In this document: piece by piece, positions 41,593-53,100 of the stretch
How the letters are laid out: every line of letters starts with the position of its first letter
Numbering within the stretch: position 1 is the first letter of the stretch
Origin: Zoroaster sp. YZ-2022
Taxonomy: Eukaryota; Echinodermata; Asteroidea; Forcipulatida; Zoroasteridae
Assembly (NCBI GenBank): GCA_029582265.1
Contig: CM055816.1
Span: forward strand, 92,495,765-92,559,764
Direction: 5' to 3'
Length of the DNA: 64,000 bases
Translations under genes and position numbers: made by a program
Notes under the pieces: model-generated
Told to the model about the DNA's origin: nothing
The model's database searches: none
What the model saw: only the letters and a program-made list of their open reading frames with translations

Positions 41593-44500
41593 CGGGTCAC
41601 GATAGGAGCGTCCACGCCGCGGCCCTGGGAGTATCGACGAGATTGACGAGATCAACAAGATCAACTAGATCGACAAGATACTGCTAATCCTATCACCACC
41701 ACTAGCAAGTTACAATCTATAAAACAGCCTCAAGCTACGCTATAAGCTGTAAGCTACAAACCACAAAGCTACGGAACACCAAGAGAAAACATCATGCCTG
41801 GAGATAGACACAGAGGTCGATGCCGGAAACGAGGGATTTCCTCAAGACCAGCATTGACAGTCATATCTGCGAATATTGAAAGGTTCTCCTCTGCAAAACA
41901 AAACATCTTAGCCGATTTATGCAGCAAGCAACACTGTGACGTTCTCTGTTTGCAAGAGACGCACAGAGGGAGTGAAAACAACCGTCCCACCATACCTGGA
42001 ATGGTCCTGGCCACTGAGCGACCACACCGGCAGTACGGCAGTGCTATATTTGTAAAAACAGGCTTAGCTATAGAAGAAACGGACATGTCAGATGACCATA
42101 ACATCGAAGTCCTATCTGTTGAGCTAAGCAGTGTAGTAGTAACATCTGTCTACAAACCACCATCTGTAGACTTTATGTTTTCCCAGCCAACTCCCAAAGT
42201 ACACAGCAAGCCACAGATCATTATTGGTGATTTCAATAGCCACAGTACCCAGTGGGGCTACCCTGAAACAAACAAGGATGGAGAAGCAGTGGAGGACTGG
42301 ATGGATACTAACCAATTGAATCTTATCCATGACCCCAAGCTACCACACTCGTTCCTCAGTGCTCGCTGGAAACGTGGCTACAACCCAGATCTCACCATGG
42401 TCACAAGCAACATCGCTGGACTGTGTAAAAGACTGTGCTAGACCCTATTCCATCAAGTCAGCACCGTCCCATTGGAATCCTAGTCAATGCTGCTGTAGTC
42501 CCAACCATCGTGCCTTTTAAAAGGCGTTTTAACTACAAGAAAGCAGACTGGAAGAGTTTCACCAACGAGCTGGAAGAAAAGATCAAGTATATAACACCAG
42601 TAAGCAAGAACTACGACCTGTTTGCTAAGCTTGTGCTGAAAACTGCTCGGAAACATATCCCACGAGGCTGCAGAGTTGAATATATACCTGGACTTTCAAA
42701 GGAATGTGCAGGACTCTATGACAACTATGTCAGCATGTTTGAAGCAGATCCCTTCTCCGAGGAAACAACTACCCAAGGCGAGAAGGTGATGGCAAGCATT
42801 GCCCAAGAGCGAAGCAAGATCTGGAATGCTCTTATTGAGTCTATGGACATGCCCAAAAACAGCAAAAAAGCATGGGCATTTATTCACAAGCTACGTGGTG
42901 ATCCTAAAGCAGCTCATCAGCAAACAAAAGTCACTGCTAACCAAGTTGCCAACCAATTGCTAGAAAATGGAAAGAGTGGAAAGAGAGGGGAGAAAACTAA
43001 GCTAGACCGCAAGAAATACATCAAGGACCCGACTTTCACAAGACCATTCAATATGGAAGAGCTGGAAGCGGGAATCTCTGCGCTAAAACCAGGAAAGGCA
43101 ATCGGACTGGACAACATTGCAACTGAACAGATCAAGCACTTCGGCCACAAGGCAAAGACGTGGCTTCTACAGCTCTACAATGAGTGCTTAACAACATACA
43201 AGCTCCCTAACATCTGGAAGAATTAATCTGGTCCCCACATTATAGCACTTCTGAAACCTGGTAAAGATCCTTCCGCTCCAAAGAACTTCAGACCAATCTC
43301 ACTTTTGAGCCACACCTACAAGCTTTTCGAACGTCTGATCCTGAACAGAATTGGCCCTTTTGTTGACGAACACCTTATCCCTGAACAAGCAGGTTTCCGC
43401 CCTGGCAAGTCTACAACCATCCAAATACTCAACCTCACCCAACACATCGATGATGGCTATGAGGAAGGGAAGGTAACTGGTGTGGTGTTTGTTGACCTTT
43501 CAGCTGCCTACGATACAGTCAATCACAGACGTCTCCTCAGCAAGATCCTGGAGACCATAAGAGACACCTGCCTGACCGAGCTGATCGAAAGCATGCTGGA
43601 AAATAGGCACTTCTATGTTGAGCTAGGAGGAAAGAAAAGCAGGTGGCGAAGACTCAAGAACGGCCTTCCACAGGGGAGTGTGCTTGCACCACTCCTCTTT
43701 AACATCTACACCAATGACCAACCTAAAAGTGCAGGCACGCGCCGCTTCATCTATGCAGACGACCTTGGCATAGGTGCACAAGACACGGATTTCACAGTGG
43801 TGGAAGACAGACTCTCCAACGCTCTGGAAGAGCTAACACCTTACTATGAAGAGAACCACCTATGTGCAAACCCATCTAAGACACAGGTGTGTGCCTTCCA
43901 CCTGCGAAATCGTGAGGCCAAGCGCCAACTGAAGGTCAGCTGGTCAGGAACCCCCCTTGAACACGGTGAGCACCCAGTCTACTTAGGAGTAACCTTGGAT
44001 AGATGTCTCTCTTTCAAGGCCCACATCGAGAAGACCAAGTGCAAAGTGAATGCGAGAAACAACATCATTCGCAAGCTCACTGGAACAACCTGGGGTGCTA
44101 ACCCACAGACTCTGAAGTCAACTGCATTAGCTCTCTGCTACTCAACTGCATAGTATGCCTGTCCAGTATGGGAACGAGCTGCCCATGCGAAGAAGTTAGA
44201 TCCCGCCCTCAATGCTAGCTGCCGCCTCATCACAGGTTGCCTGAAATCAACTCCTACGGACCGTCTGTACATCCTGGCAGGCATAGCTCCACCAGACATA
44301 CGACGAAGTGCAGCAAGCAAGAAAGAGCGTCAACAACAGTCTACAGACTCAAAACATCCTCTCTTCGGCCATGTGCCAGCCAGAAGCCGCCTTAAATCCA
44401 GAAAAAGTTTCCTAAAGACCGTCAAGCCCCTTGGAACATCAAGCTCAAGCAGTGAGAGAGTCACTCAGTGGGAAGAAAAACTCAACAACCTCCCACCAGC

Positions 44501-44839
44501 AACAACCATGGAGCTAAAGGCGAGCGAGGCACTGTCCCCTGGAGCAGACACAACCTATGCAGTGTGGAAATGCCTCAACAGATTAAGATCTGGCGTTGGA
44601 CGTGCAAAAGCCACTCTCGCAAAATGGGGATACCTCAATGATCGAGACGTTGTGTGTGACTGTGGTTAATAGAACCACAAACCATGCAGCACCTCCTGAT
44701 ATGCCCCCTGCTGGAACACCCCTGCACAGCGTCGGACTTGGCAGAGTTTAATGAGAAAGGACAACAATGTGTTCAGCAGTGGATGAACTACATCTAGCCA
44801 AGCTATGTAACTTATGCCTTAGTGGACACGACAAGAAGA
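41593..44839 (+). mobile_element. Inner Jockey/I-type LINE, youngest layer of the nest
   Basis: Inserted into the L2 LINE with a 6-bp ATTAAA duplication. It has a 5' leader rich in GATCAACAAGATC-like short repeats (about 41637-41680), one long ORF, and the terminus GGACACGACAAGAAGA without a poly-A tail. It is the most complete of the three copies of this family in the window. Confidence 0.9.
41794..44800 (+). pseudogene. Endonuclease-RT ORF of the inner Jockey/I-type LINE
   Basis: APE endonuclease: ISANIERFSSAKQ, DVLCLQETHRG, SVYKPPSVDF, IIIGDFNSHSTQWGY, ARWKRGYNPDL. A one-base loss near 42430 shifts the frame. From 42435: RRFNYKKADW, HIPRGCRVEY, LKPGKAIGLDNI. A stop near 43226 precedes LLKPGKDPSAPKNFRPISLL, GFRPGKSTT, FVDLSAAYDTVNH, GLPQGSVLAPLLFNIYTN and RFIYADDLGIG (YADD 43752-43763), then VYLGVTLDR. 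An in-frame TAG lies at about 44152, and a frame break near 44669 after VVCDCG, which begins a C-terminal zinc motif. All catalytic motifs survive, and only four or five lesions separate it from an open frame. Clade between Jockey and I is uncertain. Confidence 0.88.
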
Positions 44840-46594
44840 ATTAAAAGATTTGTGAACAATTAGCATAAGTTTAAAAACAATTCTCTGTGAAACAGGAAGC
44901 CAGTGCAGTTCTTTCAAGATTGGCGTGATATGGCATGACTTTCTGGAAAAAAGTTACAATATGAGCTGCTGTGTTTTGTATGTGCTGAAGACGAGATATT
45001 TGATTCTGTGGGAGACCGTAAAGGAGAACATTCCCGTTATCGAGCCGTAATGTGACAAACGCGTGTATAATTTGTTCAGCAGCACTTTTATTCAAGTAGA
45101 GTGTATTTCCTTATTCGGCTTATATTCTTATATGAAATGATGATATGCGAACAATGTTGGAGATTTGAGGTTTTAAAGTCATTGTCGAGTCAAATATAAT
45201 ACCCAAATTACGTGCTTGTGATGAGGGGATTATCTGCGAATCACCAATTGTAATAAATGGAAGAGAAACTTTAGATAAATGCTGACGTAATCCAAATAGT
45301 ACAAATTCTGTTTTTTCGTCGTTCAATTTCAAGACGTTTTGTCGCATCCAACTACGAATCTCTTGAATACATTTCTCCAGTGTTGTAATGTACGAATCGG
45401 CAGGTTCTTGAGAAGATTTAAAAGTAATGTAAAGCTGTGTGTCATCAGCGTAGACATGGTAATTTAAATTATACTTCAAAATGATATCACGAACTGGAAA
45501 AGTATAAACATTAAACCACTGTGGGCCGAGCACGAAAACTTGGGGTACAGAATAGTCCAGAATAACAGGCTCGGAGATAGCGTTACCAATACAAACATGC
45601 TGAGGCCTATTTAAAAGGTAGGACGTACACCAATCCAGGGCTGTGTCGTGGATTCCAAGATGACATTGAAGGCGGGAGAGAAGGATTTTGTGATCGACTG
45701 TGTCAAAAGCGGCGCTTAAGTCTAACAAAACTAATGCAGTGATTTTCCCATCATCCATGGCAGATAAAATGTCATTGGTGAAGCAGAGAAGAGCAGTTTC
45801 CGTTCCATGAAATGGTTTATAGGCCGACAGAAATGTGTCCGACAGGTTATTAGCACGAACATGATCAGAGATCCGTGATGAAACAACTCGCTCGATTGTT
45901 TTTCCAAGGTACTTTAAATTCGCTACTGGTCGGTAATTTTTGAAAACTTCCTTGTCCAGATTGGGTTTCTTCAGGAGTGGTTTAACATTAGCAACCTTCT
46001 GGCTATCAGGGAAACAACCGGAAGAAAGAGATCTGTTTACAATAATTGTGATATACCAATCGATATTTTGTTTTATTACCGAAGTTGGTACCGGTACTGG
46101 ATCAAGTTCACATGATTTTGATGGCAATTTCATGATGAGTTTCTTGATCTCCAGAACACTGGTAGGCTCAAACATAGACAGTCTACAATGGGGGAAAAGA
46201 ACGACGGATGTTCTCAATTTTTGTGACAAAAACGTTTGAAAAAGCATTTGCGAGGTCTTGATCGGAGTGTAGATGGAAGCACTGGAGTTTTGGGTTTATG
46301 AAGCTGTTTTTCAACAATGTTAAAGAGTTTTTCTGATTGCCAAATCTCTCTTCCACAAGAGATGATTAGCGAGTTATTTTTGCCTGGTTAATCATATTCT
46401 TCACAATATCACGTTGGTTACAGTATTCTTGCCGATGTACTCCAAGTTTACCATTGTCACGCCATTTTCGCTCAAGTTGACGGCGGATTTTCCTTGCAGC
46501 ACGAATATCATCATTGAAACAGGGGATTCAGATTGTAGTTTAACAGTTAGAGTTTTTTGCGGAGCATGATCGTCCAAGATGTTACGGACAGTAT

Positions 46595-49145
46595 GGAAGT
46601 GCTGCATTTGTGACGACAGGAATAGTTATAGAAGCCATACGTGCCTGTGACAAAAATGACATCGGAGTACTCACTGTTGAATTGAGCAACCTTGCTGTAA
46701 CATCAGTCTACAAACCACCCAACACAGCATCTGACTCCAGCCAACTTATCCAAGCGGTACAGAACAAGTAAAGATGGAGAAGCTGTAGAGGAGTGGATCG
46801 ATACCACCAACCTCACCCTGATTCATGACTCCAAATTACCTGCATCCTTCAACAGTGCCCGATGGAAGAGGGGCTACCTGATCTAATTGTGGTCACCAGT
46901 AGTATTGCAAGCCTGTGTAAGAAATCTGTACATGATCCTATGCCAAAGTCACAACACCGACCTATTGGTATTGAAGTGAATCATGTGGTTGTACCTCACA
47001 CTGTGCCATTCAGACGTCGTTTCAACTACAAGAAAGCCCATTGGGATGATTTCACGCCTTCCTGCTATGATAGGTTCAGTGAGATTGTCATGAAATCTGC
47101 TGGAAAACACATTCCCAGAGGGTGTAGAGTTCAGTATATCCCAGGCCTGTCTGATGAAACTGCTGAACTATACGAGGAATATGTCACTATATTCGAGGCT
47201 GAACCGTTCTCTGAGGAAACTACTGAAATGGGTGATAAATTAATGAAAAACATCTCCCAAGAGCGGCAGAAGACCTGGACCAATCTGATTGAAACAACAG
47301 ACATGACCCATAACAGCAAAAAGGCATAAAACCTAATCAGAAAACTCAGTGGCGACCCAAAAGCAGTAAAACAACAACCAAAAGTCGCAGCTAACCAAGT
47401 AGCAAATCGGCTGCTTCTTAATGCGAAGTATGGCAAGAAGCATAGGAAAGGAAAGACCAAGTTGGATAGAAAGAAGTACCCTGACAACCCTGGTTTCACG
47501 GACCACTTCACTATGGAGAAATTGGAAGCTGGTATATCCAGCTTGAAGCCTGGTAAAGCTATCGAACTAGACAAAATTGCTATTGAAGAGACCAAACACC
47601 TTGGCCCAGAGGCAAGAATATGGCGACTTCAACTGTTCAACCACTGTCTCACAACTAGGAAGCTACCCAAGATATGGAGGAAAGCACATGTTATATAGCC
47701 TTGCTGAAACCTGGTAAAGACCCATCCATGGCGAAGAATTTCAGACCCATCTCACTCCTCTGCCACACGTGCAAGCTATTTGAACGCCTCATCCAGAACC
47801 GTCTTGCACCAGTCATCGATGATAAGCTCATCCCTGAACAGGCAGGCTTTCGTCCTGGAAAGTCAACCACAAGTCAGGTCCTGAACATCACTCAACACAT
47901 AGAGGATGGCTTTGAGAAAGGTGCTGTAACAGGCGTCGTCTTTGTCGACCTGTCTGAAGCATATGACACAGTCAATCATCGCATCCTACTACAGAAGGTT
48001 CTGGAAGTCACCAACGACATCAAACTGACCGAACTACTTGAGAGCATGTTGCAAAACCGCATGTTCTTTGTGGAGCGTGGAGGAAGAAAGAGCCGATGGA
48101 GGGAAATTAAGAATGGCCTACCCCAAGAATCAGCAATGCCCTCAGTAACCTCACACCATACTATGAGGCAAACCATCTACGTGCGAACCCAACCAAAACT
48201 CAAGCCACTGCCTTCCACCTGAGAAACCATGAAGCCAAGCGTCAACTTTATAAGATCAGCTGAGATGGCGTCCTTTTACAGTTCTGTGAGTACCCAGTCT
48301 ACCTAGGTGTCACCCTGGATAGGACCCTGTCCTTTAAGGTCCTCATAGAGAAGACCAAGTCGAAAGTATGTGCCAGAAACAACATTGTTAGCCACCTTAC
48401 GGGTACTACATGGGATGCTCACCCCCAGATGCAGAGAACTGCCCTAGCTCTGTGCTATTCTGCTGCAGAAAATGCCAGCCCTGTTTGGAGTAGATCAGCA
48501 CACAAACCTAAGCTTGACCCAGCCCTCAACAGCACTTGCAGGATGATTACTGGTTGCCTCTGATCTGCCAACAATGAGAAACTATATATCCTTGCAGGTA
48601 TTGCTCGTTTAGATATAAGAAGCTCTGTCATCAACATGAGATAACGAGGCAGACAAACTACAGATGTGACACACCCACTCTACAACTACCAGCTAGCCAA
48701 ACCTAGACTAGCCTCTAGGAAAGCTTTCCTTCATCTTGTTCCGCCATTAGTCACCACCAACACCAGAGAAATTCGCAATACCACGTGGGTGGAAAGACTT
48801 GAGAGGCAGCCACTCGATACCAGAATGGAACTAATTATATCTGAGGACCTACCAGATGACACAGACAGTGGGTGGATGAAATGGAAATTCCTCAATCGTT
48901 TCAGATCAGGAGCTGGCAGATGCAGAGACACTAGGTGTAAGTGGGGCAAAATACCAGAGAGTGCCATATGGTGCGATTGTGGAGAGCCTCAAACTATTGC
49001 CCACCTGATGCGATGTCCTCTACTTCAATTACCATGCACAGTATCTGGCCTAGCAGGGTACAAATATGAAGTTGAAAGATGTGTCTTACACTGGATGAAC
49101 TCTATAATAGAGACTGTATATATTGATATTGATGTTGTTTTGTGA
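46595..49145 (+). pseudogene. ORF of the outer Jockey/I-type LINE (right piece)
   Basis: After [14 protein letters not shown] the GDFNSH-bearing part of the endonuclease is deleted; the sequence jumps to [14 protein letters not shown] near 46775. The RT part has LKPGKAIELDKIAIEE (47462-47698), LLKPGKDPSMAKNFRPISLL, EQAGFRPGKSTT and FVDLSEAYDTVNH. At about 48129 a second deletion joins KNGLPQ to NALSNLTPYYEA, removing the YADD catalytic site. The C-terminus ends KWGKIPESAIWCDCG and EPQTIAHLMRCPLL, a Cys/His motif. Several stops as well. It is older and more damaged than the inner copy. Confidence 0.88.
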
Positions 49146-49190
49146 CTATCTGTGAATCTGTGATGACTGGACTCGCCAAGAAGAAAACAA

Positions 49191-49616
49191 ATTTCAATTT
49201 CATAATCAGAAGACCTAGCAATTTTGCGTTAGAATGTGTTGAATTTGAACTTCCTGAACTCGGTACCTCCACAGGGAACCTCCTCCCAGTGGCCACACGA
49301 CGTCTTTAAGACGTCTTATAGACGTAAATTATTGACCGTCTTATAAATGTCTTATTTTGGTCGTATATGCAAAACAAATATATTTGTTTACATATTTAAA
49401 CATATGACCGCTCCCATTGCACTCTGGGATATATCCAATATGTAAATGATCTGACCTTACTTTGACATAGCTTTGCGCTCAAACGGGGATGGATAAAACA
49501 GATATATTGTTCAGACAGAGAGTGATGGCAGCAACGAAAGTGATGAAAGCGAGTCTGAAAGCTGTAGTTAATACAGTGAATCAAGTAGTGATAGTGAAGC
49601 TTGATATGTGAATCTT
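49191..49616. repeat. Flank with a partial foldback MITE arm (49305-49378)
   Basis: GACGTCTTTAAGACGTC, TATAGACGTAAATTATTGAC and TTATTTTGGTCGTATATGCA match one arm of the complete foldback element at 55695-55973. Here the copy stops after the arm, so it is half an element. The remainder (49379-49616) shows no gene. Confidence 0.75.
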
Positions 49617-50930
49617 GGATTTAGAGGTAAGGATGGTCCCAGAACTATAAAATAACAATTTTGTTTGACTTGTTAGGCCTGAATTAGTGGAAATGACACC
49701 CTATTTGTTCTTATTGTTCACCTGGTGCCAGAGCTATTACATTTCACAATTTTCAAGATGGCGACGGCGGCCATCTTGGATTTGAAGGTCAGGATGATCC
49801 CCAAACTCTTCAATTACCATTCCAGTGGATTTGTAATGCCAGAACTAGTGGAAAATGATATCTCGTTTGTCCGTCTAGGTCATCTGGTTTCACGGAACAC
49901 GTGAACAACGCAGCAGCTGGTCTCCCGCCTCCGCTTCCAGATAACCTTGACAGCGCCTATGACTCCTACTGCAAAGTATTACTCACCGCCGCCAAGAAGA
50001 ACATCCCCCGTGGTGTGCGCAAGGCCTACGTCCCCTGCTGGGATGACGAATGTGAAGACCTACTTCGTGCCCATAAAGAAGCAGCAACCAACGAAGACAG
50101 GAATAACGCAGCCAATGATCTTTTCGGTAGGCTCAACGAGAAACGCAGGCAGAGATGGACGGAGACTGTGGAATCGATCGACTTCACACATTCTAGCCGT
50201 CAGGCATGGCAAACCATCAATAAGCTCACGGGTAGGTCCACAACTCCAACACAATGCCCAATTACCGCAAACTCCATCGCGTCTCAGCTGCTGAGCAACG
50301 GTCGCTTCCCCAACGCGAAATAACTTTACTAGAGCCACGTCGACGAGAGTTCAGGAGCTGCGCCGTGCTCAGGGGTGTGATTCCAACCTTTCAGGTGACT
50401 TCACGGCACACGAACTCGAGCTGGCCACCCAACGACTAAAGACCGGCAAGGCACCAGGCATTGACTGCATCCACCCAGAGTACATCAAACACCAAGGAAG
50501 GAAGGCAACTGACTGGCTGTGCTCCTTCCTCTCCGTGTGCTTCCGATGATACACCGCTTCATAAATGATTCTGGGGATGTGTCCGGTCAAGACCTCCCAC
50601 GGAAGCAGTGGACGACCCTCAACCGTCTTAGGACTGGTGTTGGACGCTATGGTGCGTCCATGAAAAGCTGGGGACTGGCAGACAGCGCTTCCTGCGACTG
50701 CGGAGAACCCATCCAGACAGTAGATCACATCATCACCACCTGCCCAAAACACCGGCCGCCGCACGGTGAATGCGGCCTGATCGACCTGGACGACGACACA
50801 CTGGCCTGGCTCGCCTCGACAGAGCTGCAAGTCTAAGGACATACGACAGAAGAAGAGAATCTGGTGCCAGAGCTATTACAAGTTATGTTTTTCAAGATGG
50901 CGTCGGCGGCCATTTCGAATATTGCGCTCT
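49617..50930. repeat. Two ~160-bp direct repeat units, the second split by a LINE
   Basis: Unit 1 (about 49617-49780) and unit 2 (about 49781-49888 continuing at 50866-50930) share AGGATGRTCCC, AGTGGAAATGA and GGTGCCAGAGCTATTACA, then CAAGATGGCG. The segment CAAGATGGCGACGGCGGCCA followed by TCTTGG (49754-49779) is an inverted pair resembling two YY1 sites; a related CGCCGCCATCTTGG occurs at 51922. Confidence 0.65.
49889..50858 (+). pseudogene. Jockey/I-type LINE fragment with RT core deleted
   Basis: Flanked by ATCTGGT on both sides (49882-49888 and 50859-50865). It encodes the linker (NIPRGVRKAYVPCWDDECED, SSRQAWQTINKLTGR), then in another frame LATQRLKTGKAPGIDCIHPE. At about 50548 it jumps to the C-terminus, LNRLRTGVGRYGASMKSW and CDCGEPIQTVDHIITTCPKH. 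All catalytic RT motifs, including YADD, are gone. Its terminus ACGACAGAAGAAGA resembles that of the other two copies. Protein divergence from them is substantial, so it is a related subfamily. Confidence 0.85.
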
Positions 50931-52454
50931 AGCCGAAGTTCCCATCACATTTCAGAGGTACATAGGAGCGAATTTTCCTTTTAAATGGTTCCTGAAGTCA
51001 AATCCATCAAGAAAAAAGGTTGCAAAAATTGTCACGAAATCCAAAGATATGACCCTACTATTGTCATGGGTTTGGGATGGACAAACGAAAAACAAATAAT
51101 TGAACGGAAAGATCGTTTCTTGCATTCGTGGAATCATTCAAGCAAAGACTCGTGCCTCGACCCAACCAAGATGCCCCCACCATAATTGCCCTATTTATGC
51201 ATTAGCCATCTTATGTCTTGATATTCTCTTGTATGCATGCAGCTGAACAAACACCAATATGGTGGCCATAAGTTAATGCACATATATATACACATTACAG
51301 TGTACATGTGAACACATGGTGAATTAGCATACATGATTGCGTTAATGTAAATGTGACAATGCCAAAGTTATACTGCCTTCTTTGTTCTGCTATCCTTATT
51401 CTCATATCTCATATTTTACAGGGGTGTGATTTGACAAAAGTATCTTAGAAGTTGGGTCTATCTTTGGTCTAGAGGACAAAGCCCCTGAACCTCCTGAATG
51501 TTTAATTTTGGAGGTTTTACATATCCCCATAAACAAGAAACTAGAGGTTTGGACACAATACATGCTACTTATTTCTTTCCTTGGTGGCTACGGGAGATTG
51601 TTCAAAATCCTGAAATTAGAAAAAAAATCCGGAGAAATCACAAGCCTGGTTTTAAAGGGAATGTACACCATTGGTGAAATGTCTGTAAACGAATCAATGC
51701 CTTATCAGTAGGATAATAAGAGAGCTTGTTGCGCATGTTTTGAGTGTTGTCACACGTCAGTACGACAACTTCTCAAGAAGTTTTACCGTGCAAAGTTTTT
51801 CTCAGTTTAATCAACTTTGTGTGCATATATCTTCATTCCTTTTTTGTGAACGTTTGTCGGCGAGAACGTGCAAGGATTTGTCTATGGATTTTTGGTGAGA
51901 GGTTCGCACATATTATAAAGTCGCCGCCATCTTGGTAGACAACCACAGTCGCACAGTCATACGTGTTTCTTGGACATGAAAATGGCTATACCTAGTTCGT
52001 CAACGTTATTTTGTTTAAAATAATCGTGCTGTTTTGTAAACTATCCTTGGAGCTAACTTGCGCCCACAGAGTGAAGGCCCAGATAGCTAATCGAACGTTA
52101 CTGGACGAATTGCTAACGTCAGCTAGCACTACTGAAGTTGGATTTGGAGTTACGTTTACTGAGGGAGATCCGCCATTATTTCATTTCCCTGGGCGAGTCA
52201 AATTAGTGAACATTAAAACTTATTCCCACAAAGTCAATAAAAGGGAGATCGCTGCATACTTAAATAGAAGGTACATCATTGGTATAACAATTAATGTTGT
52301 ACCTTCCTTTTAATAAAGGTTAAAACGTGCAATTTGGAATAACCAATACTTTATAATTGTCATGCCTTCTTGAACTAATATATGCATTCTGGATGTGTAT
52401 TAACTAAGAGGTTGATTAAAGTGTTGCAATTTGCATGAATAAGGTCAATACTAA
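50931..52454. other. No gene recognised
   Basis: Open frames are short. One at 52011-52313 reads LLTSASTTEVGFGVTFTEGD and later HFPGRVKLVNIKTYS, which looks protein-like but matches nothing I know. CGCCGCCATCTTGG at 51922 is a YY1-like motif. The rest is AT-rich. Confidence 0.35.
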
Positions 52455-52640
52455 GTAAGAGACTGTTTGCGGTGACATCAAGTGTAATTCTGAAATTGAG
52501 TAATAATTGGTTCTTAAAAGAACTGGAGGTTAACTCCACGTATCGATCAGTATGCTCGGATCATCTTCAAGAGAGAATTGTCAATTCTTTCCTCTTGGCT
52601 AAGATTTCCTCCAGCCCCGCCCTGCCCAACCCCATATATA
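52455..52640 (-). mobile_element. Penelope-like 3' end (diverged copy)
   Basis: Shares the terminus and the GGTTCTTAAAAGAACTGGAG phrase with copies at 25.3 and 38.7 kb, and a partly mispaired version of their hairpin (52544-52563). No coding part remains. Confidence 0.6.
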
Positions 52641-52709
52641 TTATCTGAAGATACATGTAAAGCATATAATTATTTCATTTAGCCAGTTTACATAAAATTG
52701 GTTCATGTT

Positions 52710-53100
52710 ATAATAATAATAATAATAATAATAGCATTTATATATAGCGCTCTTACACGACTGAAAGGTATCACAGCGCTTTACAAAATGGATCAACTTA
52801 ATAATTTCTGAAATTAACAGTGAATAAAATGAGATGTAATTCTAAAATTAACAGTGAATAAAATAAGATGTACAACAAAGCTAAAATAAATGAGTCTTAA
52901 GTTTACTTTTAAACATCTGAAGTTCACTAGTATGACGAATATCTGATGGGAGATTGTTCCACAGATTTGGCGCAGAAGCAAAGAAACCCTTATTTGCAGA
53001 ACAAAGATGAGTGCGGGGTTTACAGAGCATCTTTTGGTCAGAACTAGAGCGAAGTCCACTACGATTAGGTTGGTATAGCGAGATAAGCTCGCATAGATGT
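52710..53100 (-). pseudogene. L2/CR1-type LINE C-terminal tail
   Basis: A minus-strand frame from about 53094 to the stop at 52881-52883 reads SLYQPNRSGLRSSSDQK, CKPRTHLCSANKGFFASAPN, LWNNLPSDIRHTSEL and FKSKLKTHLF, the standard end of L2/CR1 ORF2. The 3' UTR ends AGCGCTATATATAAATGC followed by an ATT repeat (52710-52733). The tail differs from that of the L2 at 41-46 kb, so this is a separate subfamily. Confidence 0.82.

Larger units (their letters stand above)
41194..46588 (-). mobile_element. L2/CR1-type LINE, interrupted by a second LINE
   Basis: 5'-truncated in the linker between endonuclease and RT (LDDHAPQKT on the minus strand near 46570). It ends at 41194 with a TTA/ATT repeat after GTGCGCGCTACAAATC, the usual L2/CR1-type 3' end. 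It lies inside the outer Jockey/I-type LINE with a 6-bp duplication and is itself split at 41592/44840 by the inner LINE, flanked by ATTAAA on both sides (41587-41592 and 44840-44845). Confidence 0.88.
41245..46588 (-). pseudogene. L2/CR1 LINE reverse transcriptase ORF (split)
   Basis: The RT frame 46247-45120 has NYRPVANLKYLGKTIERVV, LVLLDLSAAFDTVDH, VPQVFVLGPQWFNVY (normally the 'PQGSVLGP' motif) and YHVYADDTQLYITF (YADD at 45441-45452). It continues in other frames through ISRLQHIQNTAAHIV (about 44920-44990) and RIVFKLMLIVHKSFN, where the inner LINE intervenes. It resumes past 41592 with NIAPIYISELLKVYTPSRNM and RSFSVAAPRLWNHLP, the hallmark L2/CR1 C-terminus. Removing the inner LINE restores the reading across the junction. 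Several frameshifts and a degraded PQGS motif make it inactive. Confidence 0.88.
41043..49190 (+). mobile_element. Outer Jockey/I-type LINE, split by a nested L2 LINE
   Basis: The left piece (41043-41193) encodes KVNLLQELCSKKKCEVICMQ, ETYRGS, then EKPHRQY. The right piece (46589-49190) resumes exactly with YGSAAFVTTGIVIEA. Between them sits the L2 LINE, with CAGTAT duplicated at 41188-41193 and 46589-46594. The right piece ends near GACTCGCCAAGAAGAA, the same terminus (CGNCAAGAAGAA) seen in the other two copies of this family. The copy is 5'-truncated in the endonuclease. Confidence 0.88.

Noticed and set aside
52011..52313. Possible host exon (100-residue ORF)
   Set aside because: Protein-like in places, but no splice sites stand out and no family is recognised; left as unassigned sequence.
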